Program-made: the position numbers and the translations under genes
Origin: Aphrocallistes beatrix
Lineage: Eukaryota; Porifera; Hexactinellida; Sceptrulophora; Aphrocallistidae
Direction of reading: 5' to 3'
Assembly: GCA_963281255.1 (NCBI GenBank)
Contig: OY725501.1
Span: 2,271,674-2,335,673 of the forward strand
DNA length: 64,000 nt
Notes under the pieces: model-generated
What the model saw: only the letters and a program-made list of their open reading frames with translations
The model's database searches: none
Told to the model about the DNA's origin: nothing
Shown here: piece after piece, positions 42,397 through 57,300 of the stretch
How positions within the stretch are numbered: position 1 is the first letter of the stretch
Layout of the letters: each line of letters opens with the position of its first letter

Positions 42397-45300
42397 CTAG
42401 GTGAGCATGGAGGGGAACTGCTTCTTGATGGCGTGAGGCCCAAGCATAATCGAGTGGAGGTATCTCTTCATCGCGTCATCTTCCGCGACGTCCACTGCGA
42501 ACTCTCCACTCGAGTTCCACAGAGACGTGCGCGCTCCAGTATCCACGAGGAATTTGGCGATTTTCAGGTTTCCCACTGCACTGGCTGCGTGGAGCGGGGT
42601 CCACCCATCTCTGTCTCTGATGTTGACATCCGCCCTCCCCTCCGAGACGAGCTTCTGCGTGAGGAGGTAGTTCTCTTCTAGCACGGAGTGGTGGAGCGCC
42701 GTGATGCCTGGAGGAGGAGCAGTTAATTAGACAGGTCGGGCCGTATTCTGAACGCTCTAGCAGCTATGATACTAGACTGATGGCTTATCATTCTCAGTGC
42801 TGGTTAGAAGGCAGACATGCCAGTAAGAATGGAAAAATTCCTTCAAATTTTTCCATCTTTCCTTCTTATAAACGTGAAATTATAGGTAAAGCAATATCAC
42901 GCAGTGCATGATATCGACTATTCGGGACTAATGGCTGGACTATGTCTTGTGCCACAGCCTAGTTCAAATGTAATATTTTCAGGCGCTAGGTGACTGCGAT
43001 TAAATATACAGCACCGCTGCACAAGTAGACATGCTCATCTAGGCTGAAGGGAGGGACGTACCTAATCTAGTAATTCGGTTAATGTCGATGCTGTCCCGCG
43101 AATCCTTCAGTGTCTTAGTGACTGATGCGACGTCCTGGTTAGAGACCGCCTCCTGGAACTTGAAATCTTCAGACTCCGGCTCCAAATCCGAGTCCACGTC
43201 GTACGCAGTGAGGTTATCTCTCTCCATGATGTCCGTCCCGATGGAGGAGTTGTTGGTACTGGAGTGCAGCGCCGTGGTAGAGAAGGCCATCGGACTCTTA
43301 CAGGGAGAATCGTCCGAGTTCCCGCAGGAGCTGTTAAGTCCACTCAACTCCCCGGAGTAGCCCGAGTAAGAGCTGGTGAAGGATTGGTCGTCTTCAGAGT
43401 TGGCAGTTAAATTCTGAGCACCTTCCTTCTTCTGGTGAGTCATCTTTATCCCCATAAACTCTCTACAAAAGAGTGACTGTAACAGTAGTGCTACGCTAAT
43501 AAATATTACATGGAGTGTACGTAACGTATGTGTACTCGATGCCTGAGCAAAAGGCAGCTCTTACTCGCGTTTCTGGAATTCTATCGTTCACCACGTAGAG
43601 CATTTAGCACTGCATTATGAATGAACATGCCAGCTTAACAATGTTATAATTAAGTTGCAACGGAAGCAATTACTTAAATAACTTATTTTATAAGAAAGTT
43701 TGTTGAATTAACTTCCTATAAAAGTAATGTCGTTGTTGAGCTGTTATTTACTGATTAAATTGTCTTGCGTAGCCACGTACTTTTTCCAAAAAGCATTAAT
43801 TCCTGGTGAATATCTTAGAATCCATTTTATCGTCAATAGACGTCTTGAATTAAATAATTATTGCAATATCGAATGGTCTGTTCTATGAAATGGTGAAGAA
43901 GTGCATAAATTATCAAATCGAATAATTGATAAAATATTCAAATTATTTCAATTAAGAACAAATCAGCATGATCTGGCATACATAGTATAGGGGATGTAAC
44001 AAAATGAGAGTCATTAAATTTGGAACAGGGGCATTCCGATCTCAGAATACCAGCTTCCTGATTGAGCTAATGGGAAGATAAGCACAACACTAGATCTAAT
44101 TTATGCCTCTACTCCCATTACAAATATCCTCCCACTCAAACTTGGTTTTGCTTTATACACCTGATTATACGGGCACTGGAGATTAAATCAGGGAAGAGAG
44201 CAAGACTGGTTGTTCTTACAAGAAGCACGTAAGCTGAAATTAAGGACATTTTATGCAGCTCTGACCGTAGCAAAATCAATTTTGGAGAAAGCGTGGGTTT
44301 GGAATACAATTCCATAAAATCCACATGGGTAAGCAAATAGTTTGGAATTAGAACGATGTTGCAAATCCTAACAGGCCAATCGAAACAGGAAAAGTATTAT
44401 GCATTTAACCAGAAAAATTTAGGTGAATTACGAAAATGAATTTTAAACAAATCACAAGGTAGAAGCTTGTAAGATCAAGTCAGGTTCGCAAGTAAAAATT
44501 CAGGAATTATATAGAGTTCTTAAAGGAACGCATTTGCAGGGAATACAGATGCACGCAACCGTTATTGAAGCTGAATCTTGGAAACAAGTGCAAGAACTAG
44601 AACTGGATAATTTATGCTAAGTATCATCATTGAATATTACTGTGAAGAATCTCCTCGAGTCGAATGGATACGAAGGTTAGATGACTGTTATTCGTGTGAT
44701 ATCCTACCAAGTTCCAATATTTCGTTGTAAAGAAACAAACAAGGTACTTTAACTGTGATAATAGAACAGATTCTATATAATTGGCATGACTCGGCTTGAA
44801 ATTAACATAATCTGGTCATCTGAGAACGAATCAAAGGATGTTTAGCTGTTGTTTATAACGAAACTCAATTTCAACCCATTTCTATTGCATCAGACTACTA
44901 GATAGTGCATAGTACACTGCTCATGCGGAGTTCTATCAAGCCAGACGAAAGGAATTTTTCGTTGTGAAGGATAACTGAACATGTGGAATACCGATATTTC
45001 GATACACGGCAATTCGGTTTCTCTATGATAAACAGAGAAAGGGGGAGAAATCTTTTACTGGCAATGTGAACAGAGAGGAGAACTATCATCTTCATGGTCA
45101 AGTTGAGCAGAGGATTGCTGCCTTGAAGAATATCTATATTATATTGTCCATTGTATTCCTTAGGGACCAGCTTTCGATTTGCACAAGGGGTTATTGTGAT
45201 AGGACAATTATTGTTGGTCCTACATTCGATTTATGTACATCAGTTTAGGGTCTATCTTTTATAATCGAATGTAGGAACCACAATAATTGTCCATTCACGA

Positions 45301-48300
45301 AGACACTATTTGCAAATCGAAAGCTGATCCCTATGGAATAGAGTGGGCAAATCTAAAATATTCTATTCCACTATACTTTGAACAATAAATAAGGGATCCT
45401 AAGTATCAAATTTCGAATCTTCATGTATCGAAATATTGGTATTCCGAGCAAGTGGGTATCCTGAAAGGACGTATATCTAGGCTAAGCCCAGAAGGCACTT
45501 AATCCAGCGAATGGAAGAACTCATATTAAGCACGCTCTATGAACTACGTATATTAAATTTGTATCGCTAATTATATTGAATGAGCTTTTGTTATTAGTAC
45601 TGTACACCGGATGGAAGTAGTACGTATCAGAATTTGCTCATCGTATTTTCAAGGACTATGCACCAATCTAACCTGTTTTGGACGGGCTTGTCTTCCCAGT
45701 TAGAGCATCGCTTGTGGCAGATAATGCTAGAGACTCCTTTGTTACTCTCTGAATCTGTAGAGATAGTCACAATAATAGCTCGAATCAAACATGAAGCCAT
45801 CTCGTTATCAACCGATGCAAATCATAAAATGCACATTTTTCACACAACAAACAAACACGGTGCACGTACGTGTTACGCTAGGCTCCTGGAGACAGATAAA
45901 AGCCAGAAAATGACAAGCAATCGGCATTTATTTAATTGTTGAATAAAGCCCACCAATACCAATTTTCAGAAATATTTGCATAAGCATCGTAACCTAATAG
46001 TTCAATGGAATCATTTCGAACTAATTAGATTCATTCTAACAATTAGCCAAATGCATGTGAACTGGCATGAAGGAGTTCCTCTCAGAACAGCTGAGACTTA
46101 GCTCTCACTTCTAGATGGCAACATGCAGGTTAAATGTAGCATAACTGACCTCGAGTAGCCGGGTTAGAGAGTCCGGCTGTAAGACTCTCCTCTTCATTTC
46201 CTCGCTCCGAATAAGTAGAGTCGAACACATTTTCTTTGCTAAAAATATTTCAAAAAGTTGTATAAATCACTGGTATTACCACAAATATATATTTTTTAAT
46301 TTCAGCATTATCCAGAGGTAATGTAGACACAGTAAAGTATACTGGACTCGAAATCTATCCGTTTTAGAACAGCACCAAATTGCTTATCACCATCTCGAGA
46401 TCTCCACACTTCAAGTACAAGTTACGTAGCTGCAAACTCAATTGAGTTGAAATTGAGATGATGGAGCATTTAAATCATATTTCTATCTACAACATCAACA
46501 CTCGGTTGAGTGATATATCACGATGGAAGATCTGGTATTTTTAAGTAATTTTAATGAAGTAAGTATTTTCCTTGCGAAGAAAGTCCAAGACATAAAGTCC
46601 ACTCTCCTCATGACAGAAAACTGACGCATACTGAAATAGCTAATGGTTATTATAATGTAGAAAATGAATTGTCTTTTCATCCTACAATCAATAGACTGAA
46701 GCAGTTTATTGGGAAAGTCTCCGTCTGCTAATTTGAAGATTACACCATAGTTGCAACACTCCATAACCCACGCAAGTAAGACTAAAGTGGATTTCACCAA
46801 CAAACTGATGTAGCATTACTGTAAATAACAAGACTGGTATTGCTTACTCACCTGTCATGGGAAGCGCTGGTGGAAGTGAAACTCCCCTGCAGCGCCATCA
46901 TCAGCACCTTCTTCACCCGCTCGTCAGTGGCGATGTCGTGAGCTGTCTTGCTGTCATCGTCCTCCTTGGTGGGGTCTGCTCCCGCTATCAACAAGAATCG
47001 GATGGCAGAGAAGTGGTTGTTGATGGCAGCTACAGGGAAGAATTATAATGCATCATTTTAGTTCGAACTCCAGACATTTGCAATCAGAAAAAAGAATGCC
47101 GATAGATGTTCAGTGCTTACTATAACTCAATTAATCATCAATTCAGGTAAAATATAGTTGAATATGGACAAGATAGAATTGGTAGTCTAGGGCTCAGTTA
47201 AATTCCAAAAAGTTGTGGGTTCAGAAAGACATAAATGCAAATCCAGTCTGTGGTAGAGATAGGGTTAGAGCCAGAATGCACTGGCTGAATATGCGAATAC
47301 TTGGGTGAAAACAAAAGATCGGTTAGACGGAGCAACGAGTAAGGCATTGTGATTCAAATTATCCTGTCGGCAACCACCACATGTTATAAGTAATGAAGTG
47401 ATTTTAAACATTTCGCTATATGGCGGTATATGATTAATTTCAGTCATATTCCATAATGTATCTTAAGTATGTTGTGCTGTATGATGTGCCTTGCAGTCGC
47501 TAGCTAGTACGTTCAATTAACAAGTGATTATGCAATACAACATCCTATTGGATTATCTCCACTGACTGAATAGATTAGTTGACACATCATTACTATACTA
47601 AGAACGTAATTAGCTCAGGATCACATTATCCACGAGTAAGCCATGCTGAGGTGTGCATGCGTAAGTTATTCCTTAGCTCATATTGTAGATTAGTGCGTCA
47701 AACTAACCAGAGTGCAAGGGTGTGCAGTTCTCAGCATCCACTACATCGACATTCCCGCCAGCATTCACTAGCGCCTGTAGGCATCCTACGTTTCCATCCA
47801 GTGCGCATTGGTGCATTGCCGTAATCCCCATAGGACCCAGTGTGTTGATACAATCCGCATCTATCTCGGGGTCCAACAGGAGCTTCTCAACATCCTTGAG
47901 TCGCCCCTCGAAACACAGCTGGAGTAACAGGACCTAAATATCACAATCGTTAATATCCATTGTAAGCCTATTAGTGAGTAAACACCTCATGTTACCATAT
48001 TGTCTGTTCTATGCAGGGATATATATATATATATATGCTAACTGTTTTAAAGAGATCAAACACGCAACTACACAATCCTTTTTCAGTAAAGAAATATTAT
48101 AATTACAGTAATAGGGTTTAATTGAACAGCAATTAGGTTAAGTGGGCAGGTGCACTGAGGTCTCGTGAGAGATTAAATTTGTTAATATTGAAAGTATAAA
48201 GTCCGGAACACCCATCCCACTGATATATCTATCCAGTATTAGAATTCAAGATTTCAAGATTGCTTCATCATCTGGTTAGAAATAGTTCATACTAAAACAG

Positions 48301-51300
48301 GGCGCATCAGTAAATACTGTAATATAGTTATGCACACCTGACACTACGTAACGCTGTAGCGTGCCTTAACATGTACTAATTAAATATCTATGTCCTACAT
48401 GGGGCAAGGTTCCAGCAGTAATTAGGACGTAAGCATTAACAGAATTGCATGGCAGGACTACGAACAAGGAAATAAGGAATATTTAGACTGCGAGTCCAGT
48501 AACGGGAATGCACCGTAACAACAAGTATCCTACGTACTTCACTGATAATTAGACGCAGCAGGGTTGAGTTCTGTGATGCTGGTCTACTTAATATAATAAG
48601 AATGAGAATGCAAATGCAAAACTAATGAACCTACCTCCGGGGTGAACGTGACAGTCCTCTTCTTGCGCTCTGCATTGCAGATGCCCTGCTTCCTCCGGAG
48701 CAGCGAGGGCTTCCTGACAGGACTCTTGGTAGGGAGTTCGCCGGCCTCTCTCCCCTCCTCAGAGCCCTGCGAGTCCGTGGAGAGGGGGAGACAGGGGCTA
48801 GGGGGGTGTATCCGGAAGGTAGCGCCCCCGCCAGAGCTGTGGTCTGGAGAGCCGAACACGTCATCGTTAGAGGAGTCCTCGGCAGTGGCGGCCGTCCGGT
48901 CGGCAGGGTCCGGTGCGAGCGTCTCTGCTTCGGCCCTGAGTTGAGGGAGAGGAGAGAGGGAGATGATTGGAGGGGACTTGCTGTCAAAGGCATTGGTTTC
49001 TAACGGGGAGGGTCTACGTCTAGACAAGGGAGGGGACGATATGAATCTCTTCGTGAACTTCTCAGAACCTTCAGGGGAGGGAGATAGAAAGTGGAGTGTA
49101 GTCTTGTCGGAAGAGATTGAGCTGTTCTGAGTCCGATCTGAAGAATCTGAACCTCTACTGGGTTTCTTGACTTTAACAACGATGGGAGCAGGCGTGTTGA
49201 CGAAGATGGGGAGAGATTTGGTGGCTTCTAGATCTCGGTGAGGAGGGGGAGGAGGGGAGGCGCGGGGGAGGAAGTTGTAGGAGCAACCACTACCCTGGTC
49301 TGCAAGGGTCTGCGTTCTGATCCTATAGGAGGTCACCTCTGAGTGCGCCGCGTTCTCATCAAAACTGGTGGACTCGTGTAGCAGGTTCATCTGAATGGGG
49401 TGGGGAGGACTGGCAGAAGTCGTTGCGTATGTGTAATCGGGAGAGGCGGAACAGCGACGGGTGGAGGAGTGGGATGAATGGATGTTCCGGATGTCCTGTT
49501 CACTACCTGTGTAGAGTGACGTTATTAGTAATGCTAGTAGCGCCACTGCAATGCTAGGCCAAGTTTGCTGTAATCTAATTCCTTTACACTACTCAATTGG
49601 CCATTTCCATGTGATGGAATAACCTCAGGAATTAGTCACACATGCATTTACACCGCACTATCTAAAATATCGTATTGGGGATATCGCAATATGCAAAATC
49701 GAATACTTCTTCCCGTGTTTTAAAATCAACTAATAAATCAGATGCAATTTCACACATAGTACACACATAATTATGAAAGAATACCATGTTGAGAAAAAAC
49801 AACTGGCATTGAAGCGATTATATACTTTGTGTTAGATGATGAAATGAGAGATCACATTCAATTCGTACTTATTGTACATGACAGAGATGTGGCGTAGTTG
49901 AACGATAAAATACCTTACATGTTGATTTGAAATATAACGAAGAAGTGCTAGCATATGAAACAGTGCAAATACGCAGGATATTAATATACGTATATCACAT
50001 ACTGAGTTGAAAGGTATTCTACATATTGACGATTATTCACAGTAATCAGAAGAAAGGCTCACTAAAGGTGAGTGGGCAATGGTGTGTATCTCTACCTGTT
50101 TCACAATTAGAATAAAAAAGATTGGTTACCAATAGCTCAGGAGCTTGTAGTTGTGAAATAGTGCTACAGTTATAAGTAAATTATCTACAATAGTATTCCG
50201 CACTGTGATAGCTATCTATATAAATGAGAGTAATTACCATGACAGATAGCGATGCCTACATTGAGTGAATTATTACAATGATTGACGTTAACAGCAGTTA
50301 ACTAGGCTGTGAAACCATTTGATGCGAGATGAGATCAACGGTAGGTAGCATTCATGATAGCAAGCTGTGTGATTGAATCTATCAAGTAATCATTGACGGT
50401 TAGCAAGTAAGCACTACCTCGACATATTCCATCTTCTTTCAAAGGAAACAACTTTCTTAATAATCGTATTATTGCTCAATTAAATCTAGTGTTTAAGCCT
50501 TACTTGACAGTATGTACATCTAATATGCATCAGTATTAAAATGAAATTAAGCACATCCTGAATGATTCTTAAGCAATACAGTTTAATTACACCCAGGATG
50601 TGAAACACAGTGATAGCGATAGGGAACGGGACACATATGCTTGTGAAAGTTTGCACTGACCTAAGTGTATTCTGAGCTGTAGGCGAGAATGATTGTGTAA
50701 CTGACTTAACTGATTCTACCAATGCAGGAAAGTATTGCATAATAAGAGCCAGCATATTTGACATAATATTATAACAGGATAGGTTATATTCACCAAAGAG
50801 GAGCTTACCAATTTTGCTTATCCTCGAAGGACGTGTTGTGTCGTAATAGCTGACAGGTCGATGGGTTATGGAGTGGCGTTTGGGTAAACTGAGGGAATGT
50901 GTGATTTTCTTCCTAAACTCTACCTCTCCGACGGTCTGTCGCCTCCTGAGATTAGGTTCCTCTGGTAGAGGTGGAGATGTGTCAGTGCTGGGCCCCCGGT
51001 CGAACTGCTGGATGCGCTGTTTCACCAGTCCTTCCTTCGTGACTCGTAACACGTCTACTGGAGACCTGCCAACGCAAGAGTCCATGCTAACGTTGCGTAA
51101 TATAATTATTCATTTAACCCTCAATACAAACCCGAGTAATGGTGAATGCAGTTAATGTGGTTAGTTGAATATTTACTATCCATTTAGAGTTGAGGAATGA
51201 AACATTCGGATTCTACTCACTGAAATGAATAATGAATATACCAACTTAGCTTTACACAAATTAAAGCTGAATAAAATGTGTATGACACTTTCAAATATTG

Positions 51301-54300
51301 TATGATGGAAGAATTAAGTCTTATTTTAGTAAGCTTGACCATATGCAGTGCTATACGATTAAACAGTTTAGTCCAGTGCCTCGTATTAAATGGAAAAGCC
51401 TACTGACACACACAAGATATCCATACAATAGAATGATATGGTATAGTGCGTATTTCAATTGAGGCAATTAAAATACAGAGAAGAGTTTTAAATACTCCTG
51501 GATGCAAGAGAAGAATTCAGATACGAACCTATGATCAAGTACTTTGGTTAGGGTCTATGAATTCAGCTCACGATCCAGATCAGATGCTAAGCATGAGACA
51601 CTCGAATTGCAAGTCGACATCAACTTGAAAACTGCTCGCTAACTGGAACATCAACGTACTGAACAGAAATATATTCCTCGAAAGCAGTATTTAGTGTTCA
51701 AAACAAGATGAGGATAACTTTGAATGCTTATAGAAACCTGCATCAATATTCCGATTTGTGGAAATATTCAGCTTTTGAAATTTATTGAAAATATGTTTAT
51801 AAGAAAGAACTTTGTTTTTAAATTAAGCGGTGAGGCTCAGGCACGAGTTGACACAACGGATTTCCATGAGTGATGAATAGCTAGGTGCGTCCTGATGCAC
51901 AAACATTGTCATATTTTTGTCATAGGCTTAGTGACTAGTGGGAAATGAGTAGAAAAATATCGGAGCCGAGTGACTAGTCTGGTTATTGATTATAACTGTT
52001 ATAACCAAACGATTCGAATCCTGATAACCTATTTATTTTGTTTAGATGGATATTCAACTCTTTTATATTATTCCAGACGTCAAAATTCTCATCGGTGTGC
52101 TAGTTAAATTCAAATCGAACCTGAAAAACAATGACTTTTGCAGGAAATGATTGCCAAGCATATTAAATAAATAAAAAATATTGAAAAATACGATTAATAA
52201 TTACCGAAAAGTTCGAAGTTCTATTGATGGAACGTAGTCACATCTAAATATCTGATTAAAAGAACGTACGTATAAAACGAGGACAAAAATAAAAATAAAT
52301 CATCGCTTACCTTTCACCACAAACTTGAAGCAATCGCAATTGATCCATAACAATACACACACAAAAAAACAACTGACATAAAAGAGCTCAGTGGATAGAA
52401 ACTAACTCAGTCTTAAGTAACCGTCTAATATATTCAACAATTGAATCGAAAGTGGCTCTCACAGTCCTATTAATGTGAAACTTGATACACTGATCGACTA
52501 ACTCAGTAAGATTTTGATTCAAAGTTTGATTGAACAACAACCTCAGAAGAGATTACGGAAATACAGCAGTTTTGGCACCGGAATACAGAGTATAACCATG
52601 AGGTAGGAGAAATCAATATTTCGGTGAAATATATCTTCAAGTGCAGCAGCTAGCACAGTAGCAAACTTATTTAATTAAATCAAATTTAAAATGAGAAGTA
52701 AAATTTAATCACTATGATCTCAAGTAATCCTACAACTTGAAGAATACAAACTCGGGCGAGGAAGGCATAATGAATTGTTCTAAGGAATCTAATTGGGTGA
52801 ACAAAGTAATGACATATTACATCCAGTCGAGAGCACTAGCTAGTACTGAAACAAAATTAAATTGCTTCCCACAAATCAACACAAAAGGTACTTTATGCAG
52901 TTATCAGATGAAGAAGTGGAGAATAGAATGTACACGTTGGAATGAAAAAGTGAATATAGTATATGGAAAATGGGAGACATGAAAAACAATGGAAAAGCAG
53001 TGAAATAATTAATTTTAGTACAGCTCCTAAGGGCTTATGGCATGGAGGTTTGGCGTACTATCTATTATCCCGCGTCATCTTGCGCCTTAAAAAAGTAGGG
53101 CGGAATGAAAGGACTCTTTAAGTAATGTCTAAAATTCTCAGTAAAATAATCCACTTATTTATCACTCTTAGAGATACTACACTTATTTCTCATTTTGGCA
53201 TCCAAGATTGGATCAGTTCGATTCAGTGTAATTTTAGGGTTTCAGTGCCGTAGAATTTCTGGTTTAAATTGATCTCTTAGTATAAATACTCGAGAACATT
53301 GATACCATCCAAAAGAATGAATCTACAATAAAAAAAAACACTACCTATATTAGTGATTCCCAGTTGTTACTCTGTCATTCTAAAGCTTCAGCCAAATGTG
53401 TATGTAAGTCAAAGGGAATAATTTTAGAAGAATTAGTAATATCAAGCCTAATTCAAATTACAAGAATCAATAAAAAGCGCATAGACACAGGGTTCTCTCT
53501 AAAAACAACTTTCTGGTTCTGGGACAAATTTCCCCAAAGCATATTTTGTGTGAACATTAGAGGGCACAAGGCTTTGTCTGAATATGAGTTTAAATGTTGA
53601 GATAGGGGATGAGGTGAGAAATTTAGCCGACCTAGAAATTCGAGGAAACACTGCCTAGATTCTCCAAGTCCTAGAAGATGCGTGGATACTCTCGATATGA
53701 TTCATATTTTATAAAGCAAGGAACAAACATCAAACCTAATCCATTGATCCTGTCCTTCTCAATTTCATAATATTACTCTCCATAGATTAGCATTTAAGGA
53801 TTAATATATATCAATCCCGATTCAGTACACATCGGTTAGTAGGAGGCTACAAGAAATATTTGTATGGAATTTGCCCTCAAAGGGTTTCTCAATTCAGGTG
53901 GATACTGAACAGGGAAAGCAGAATTTGATCGAAAACAGAAGTCAGAATTTGGTCGAAAACAGAAGTCATTTGGTCGAAAATGTAAATAGGAAAATGATCG
54001 AAGTGAAAATGAAGAATAGGAATTTGATCGACAAGTTTTCTGATGTCGGAAAATGATCGAAAATGCGATTATACCAAATTTAGGGAAAGCGGAATTTAAT
54101 CGAAAGCTAAAGTTCGAATTTGATTGAAATTGAATCGAAAATTAGGTACTTCCTACAAACAAGTTTTCGATCAAATTCCGACCTAATTTTCGATAAAAAT
54201 CAGGTTATTCACGAACACCGTTAGGCGTGCAACAAAAGCAGACGAAGCGTGCTTCTATTCAATTAAATGTGAAGTAATATACGTTATCGAGCAAGTTCAA

Positions 54301-57300
54301 TTGTCCCTAAAAAGCAGGTTGGAAAAGGTATAAGAAATATACATCCAGTATTAGTACATGAATTAATTAAATTGTCTAATTTTTTACTACATTAGAAAAA
54401 CATTCTCAAGTCTGGTAATTAGCGGAGAGGAGGTGCTAAGTTAAATGTGGAACATCGAGTCATTTGGTATGCTCTTGATTCCTTAATTAACCCGGAACTA
54501 AGGTTATAACGTACGTAACAACCAACATTTCCACTGAGTCAAAGTTACGACAATACCTTAAGAATATGATAATATTAAAAATTAAGAACAAGTGCTGGGG
54601 TAAGCTAGTGATCATAAGATATTGCTGACTGCTGTGGATGAGGCAATGCCGCGATGATCCTCAATGAAGAAGAAACTATGCAAACGTGTGACAAATAGAA
54701 CTCAATTTCATGAATTATTTCGAGTTCAAGGAATTGGATGACTTGAATAGATGATCTCAAGGACATATGATGAGTGTATGAATGAGGAGATCAGTGCTCA
54801 GCTCAAGGAGCATGTGTTTTAAATTCGAAACCAATGAAGTGAACTAACTATCAAGGATAGATTACAATCTTAAAATCTCAAAAAGGCCGACTTTCTGACG
54901 GGAATGAGGTTTAAATTTGCAGTTTACCAACCCCACCAAGCACCCTTTGGAGGCCTTTTTACCTAAATTTCCCGCTTAAAACAATTACTTCAAATTCAAA
55001 TTTTGACAAAATTTACAACCTCGAATCAAAAGGCAGCTCAACTAAAATATATTCAATATACAAAAATGCTCAAAATGACGTCCAGTCGTCTCCTCTACAA
55101 ATGTTTGAAAAATGCTATCAAGGTAGTTATGATGCTTTAAAATAAAAATCCCAGTTTTGGGGCAAATTGTGTTTGTTACGAGGGCATTTTAGCTTTAAAA
55201 AGCCTCTCAAGGGTTACTACAAATTTCAACCTCGTTCCCGCCGGAAAGTGGGTTTTTTAAGAACAATTTTTCAATTTTGACCTCTCCATCGTGATTTAAT
55301 AATATGATATATATCCTTAACAATGTTCTTGTGGAAGGAAGTCATTGCGTAACACAGTAATATGGTGGAATAGGAAATTGAAACAAAGATTATATTGACC
55401 AGCAAAATGGCGATTGGACATTAGAATAGAGCACCCCGTACACAGCAGGAACTAATTAAGTGGATTGATAATAAGTTTGTCAAAAATTAATGCCCAATTT
55501 GCAGAATTGTTACTTTGACAATAACAGAAACAGTGTGCTGAATGATGTATACTATTATGTCTAATCAATCATAATATACGTACGTATAGAGTAGGAGTAG
55601 TTCTGTGTATAATGAGAAAGTTCAGATTCTCTGCTGATCATCTGTCAATAATATTAACACTATATTGGAGTCTTTGGTTTGTCATTTTAACAGCTACAGT
55701 TATGTTTTAATATAGCAGCGATTTATTTTAAATTACATAAATTAAAAATTACATTCGAAATACAAAGTTGATCTGAATTTTCATTTAATGGTGCATGCAT
55801 CAATTGATTGAGCAAGTATATATTCCTACTACATTTGCTATTTTAACTTCTATTTCGATGCAAATACACAAGGATAAGAGAGATAATACAGTAGAACTCG
55901 GTTATTACGTACCCCTCCTGGAAGCAGAAAAAAGTCCGTACTATCCGTAAGTACGTACTAACCGAGTTGATATTACATAGGAATCTATATAATAAATGAA
56001 TTCTGCTTCAGAGAAATGAGTACGTACTAAGCCGAAGTACGTTGTATCCCGAGTACGTACTAACCGAGTTATACTTTATATTATTTTTCAGGTTTTTCAC
56101 CCCCCATCTAGATCCGCCACAGCTAGAATGTATGAATGTATAAAGCTAGGATAGTGCTATGGATGGTAAATATATAAAGTGAAACTATTGAGGAAGAAGA
56201 AGATTGTATTTTGTAAAAGGAGTATTCGTCGTCTGTTTGTGAAAATAGTAGTAGTGTCTCGTTAATAAATACAAATGCCTTTCTCTATTTCGATCTAATA
56301 GATGAGCATTCAAAATAGTAGTAGCCTTATTGACTGCCACCTTAGCAATCAGTATTGAGAATCCAATTGTCTCTGCTCATCATTCAGCTACATTGTAACT
56401 ACACTGCATTTATTAATGCAATCTATTGGATAATGTCTACCACTGGGAAGTGCACAGATTTTGTACTCGTAATTAGTGCATGGAAAGAGCCATAATATTT
56501 AATTTGAAGTCAATTCTAAGTTATATAATCTAGAGTACAAGTAACATGCATCCCTCACAACACAACTGGGTTCCCTTGAGATGTTATGGGACTGTCCTAA
56601 ACATGCCAATTACAAAATTTTACAAGCAAATAACTCTGCATAATAATCTTTCAGTGATTCTACCATTCAACCAGTGGAGTGAGGGGTTCAAAATGAAGGA
56701 GTATGGGAATGTGGATATACTGCACAGATGTCAGTAGGAAGTAAAATATGTATCCATAAGCATCGCTACGGGTTGCTAGGAATTGCTGAAGCCCCAGCGT
56801 GTTTCTATCAGCTCGTAATCATAGCTTGTCACTCCCAGTAACCCCAAAATGGAAGTGCTAGCTACGCCTATAGATTATCCATCCTACCACAGCTTGGGAA
56901 ATCAAAAGGTTTGCAATGTTTATTCAGGATAATTCTATTTGATCAGATAAAGGCATAACACGTGGAATTTGTGATGCTATAAAAGTGATTTGTAAGCAGA
57001 ACACTGTTTAAGTCTTTGTAACAATAGATTGAATTGAATTTGTCTGCGTTACAGGCTGCGCGTGTACATTCTATCTAATATCCTAGCACAGTTATATCTA
57101 ATATCCTAGCACAGTTCTATATAATATCCTAGCACAGTTATATCTAATATCCTAGCACAGTTCTATATAATATCCTAGCACAGTTATATCTAATATCCTA
57201 GCACAGTTCTATCTAATATCCTAGCACAGTTCTATATAATATCCTAGCACAGTTATATCTAATATCCTAGCACAGTTATATCTAATATCCTAGCACAGTT

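Noticed and set aside
53871..54056. 61-codon frame with repeated NLIENRSQNLVENRS-type words
   Set aside because: It is a translation of a short tandem DNA repeat (GGTCGAAAACAGAAGTCA) in an intron.
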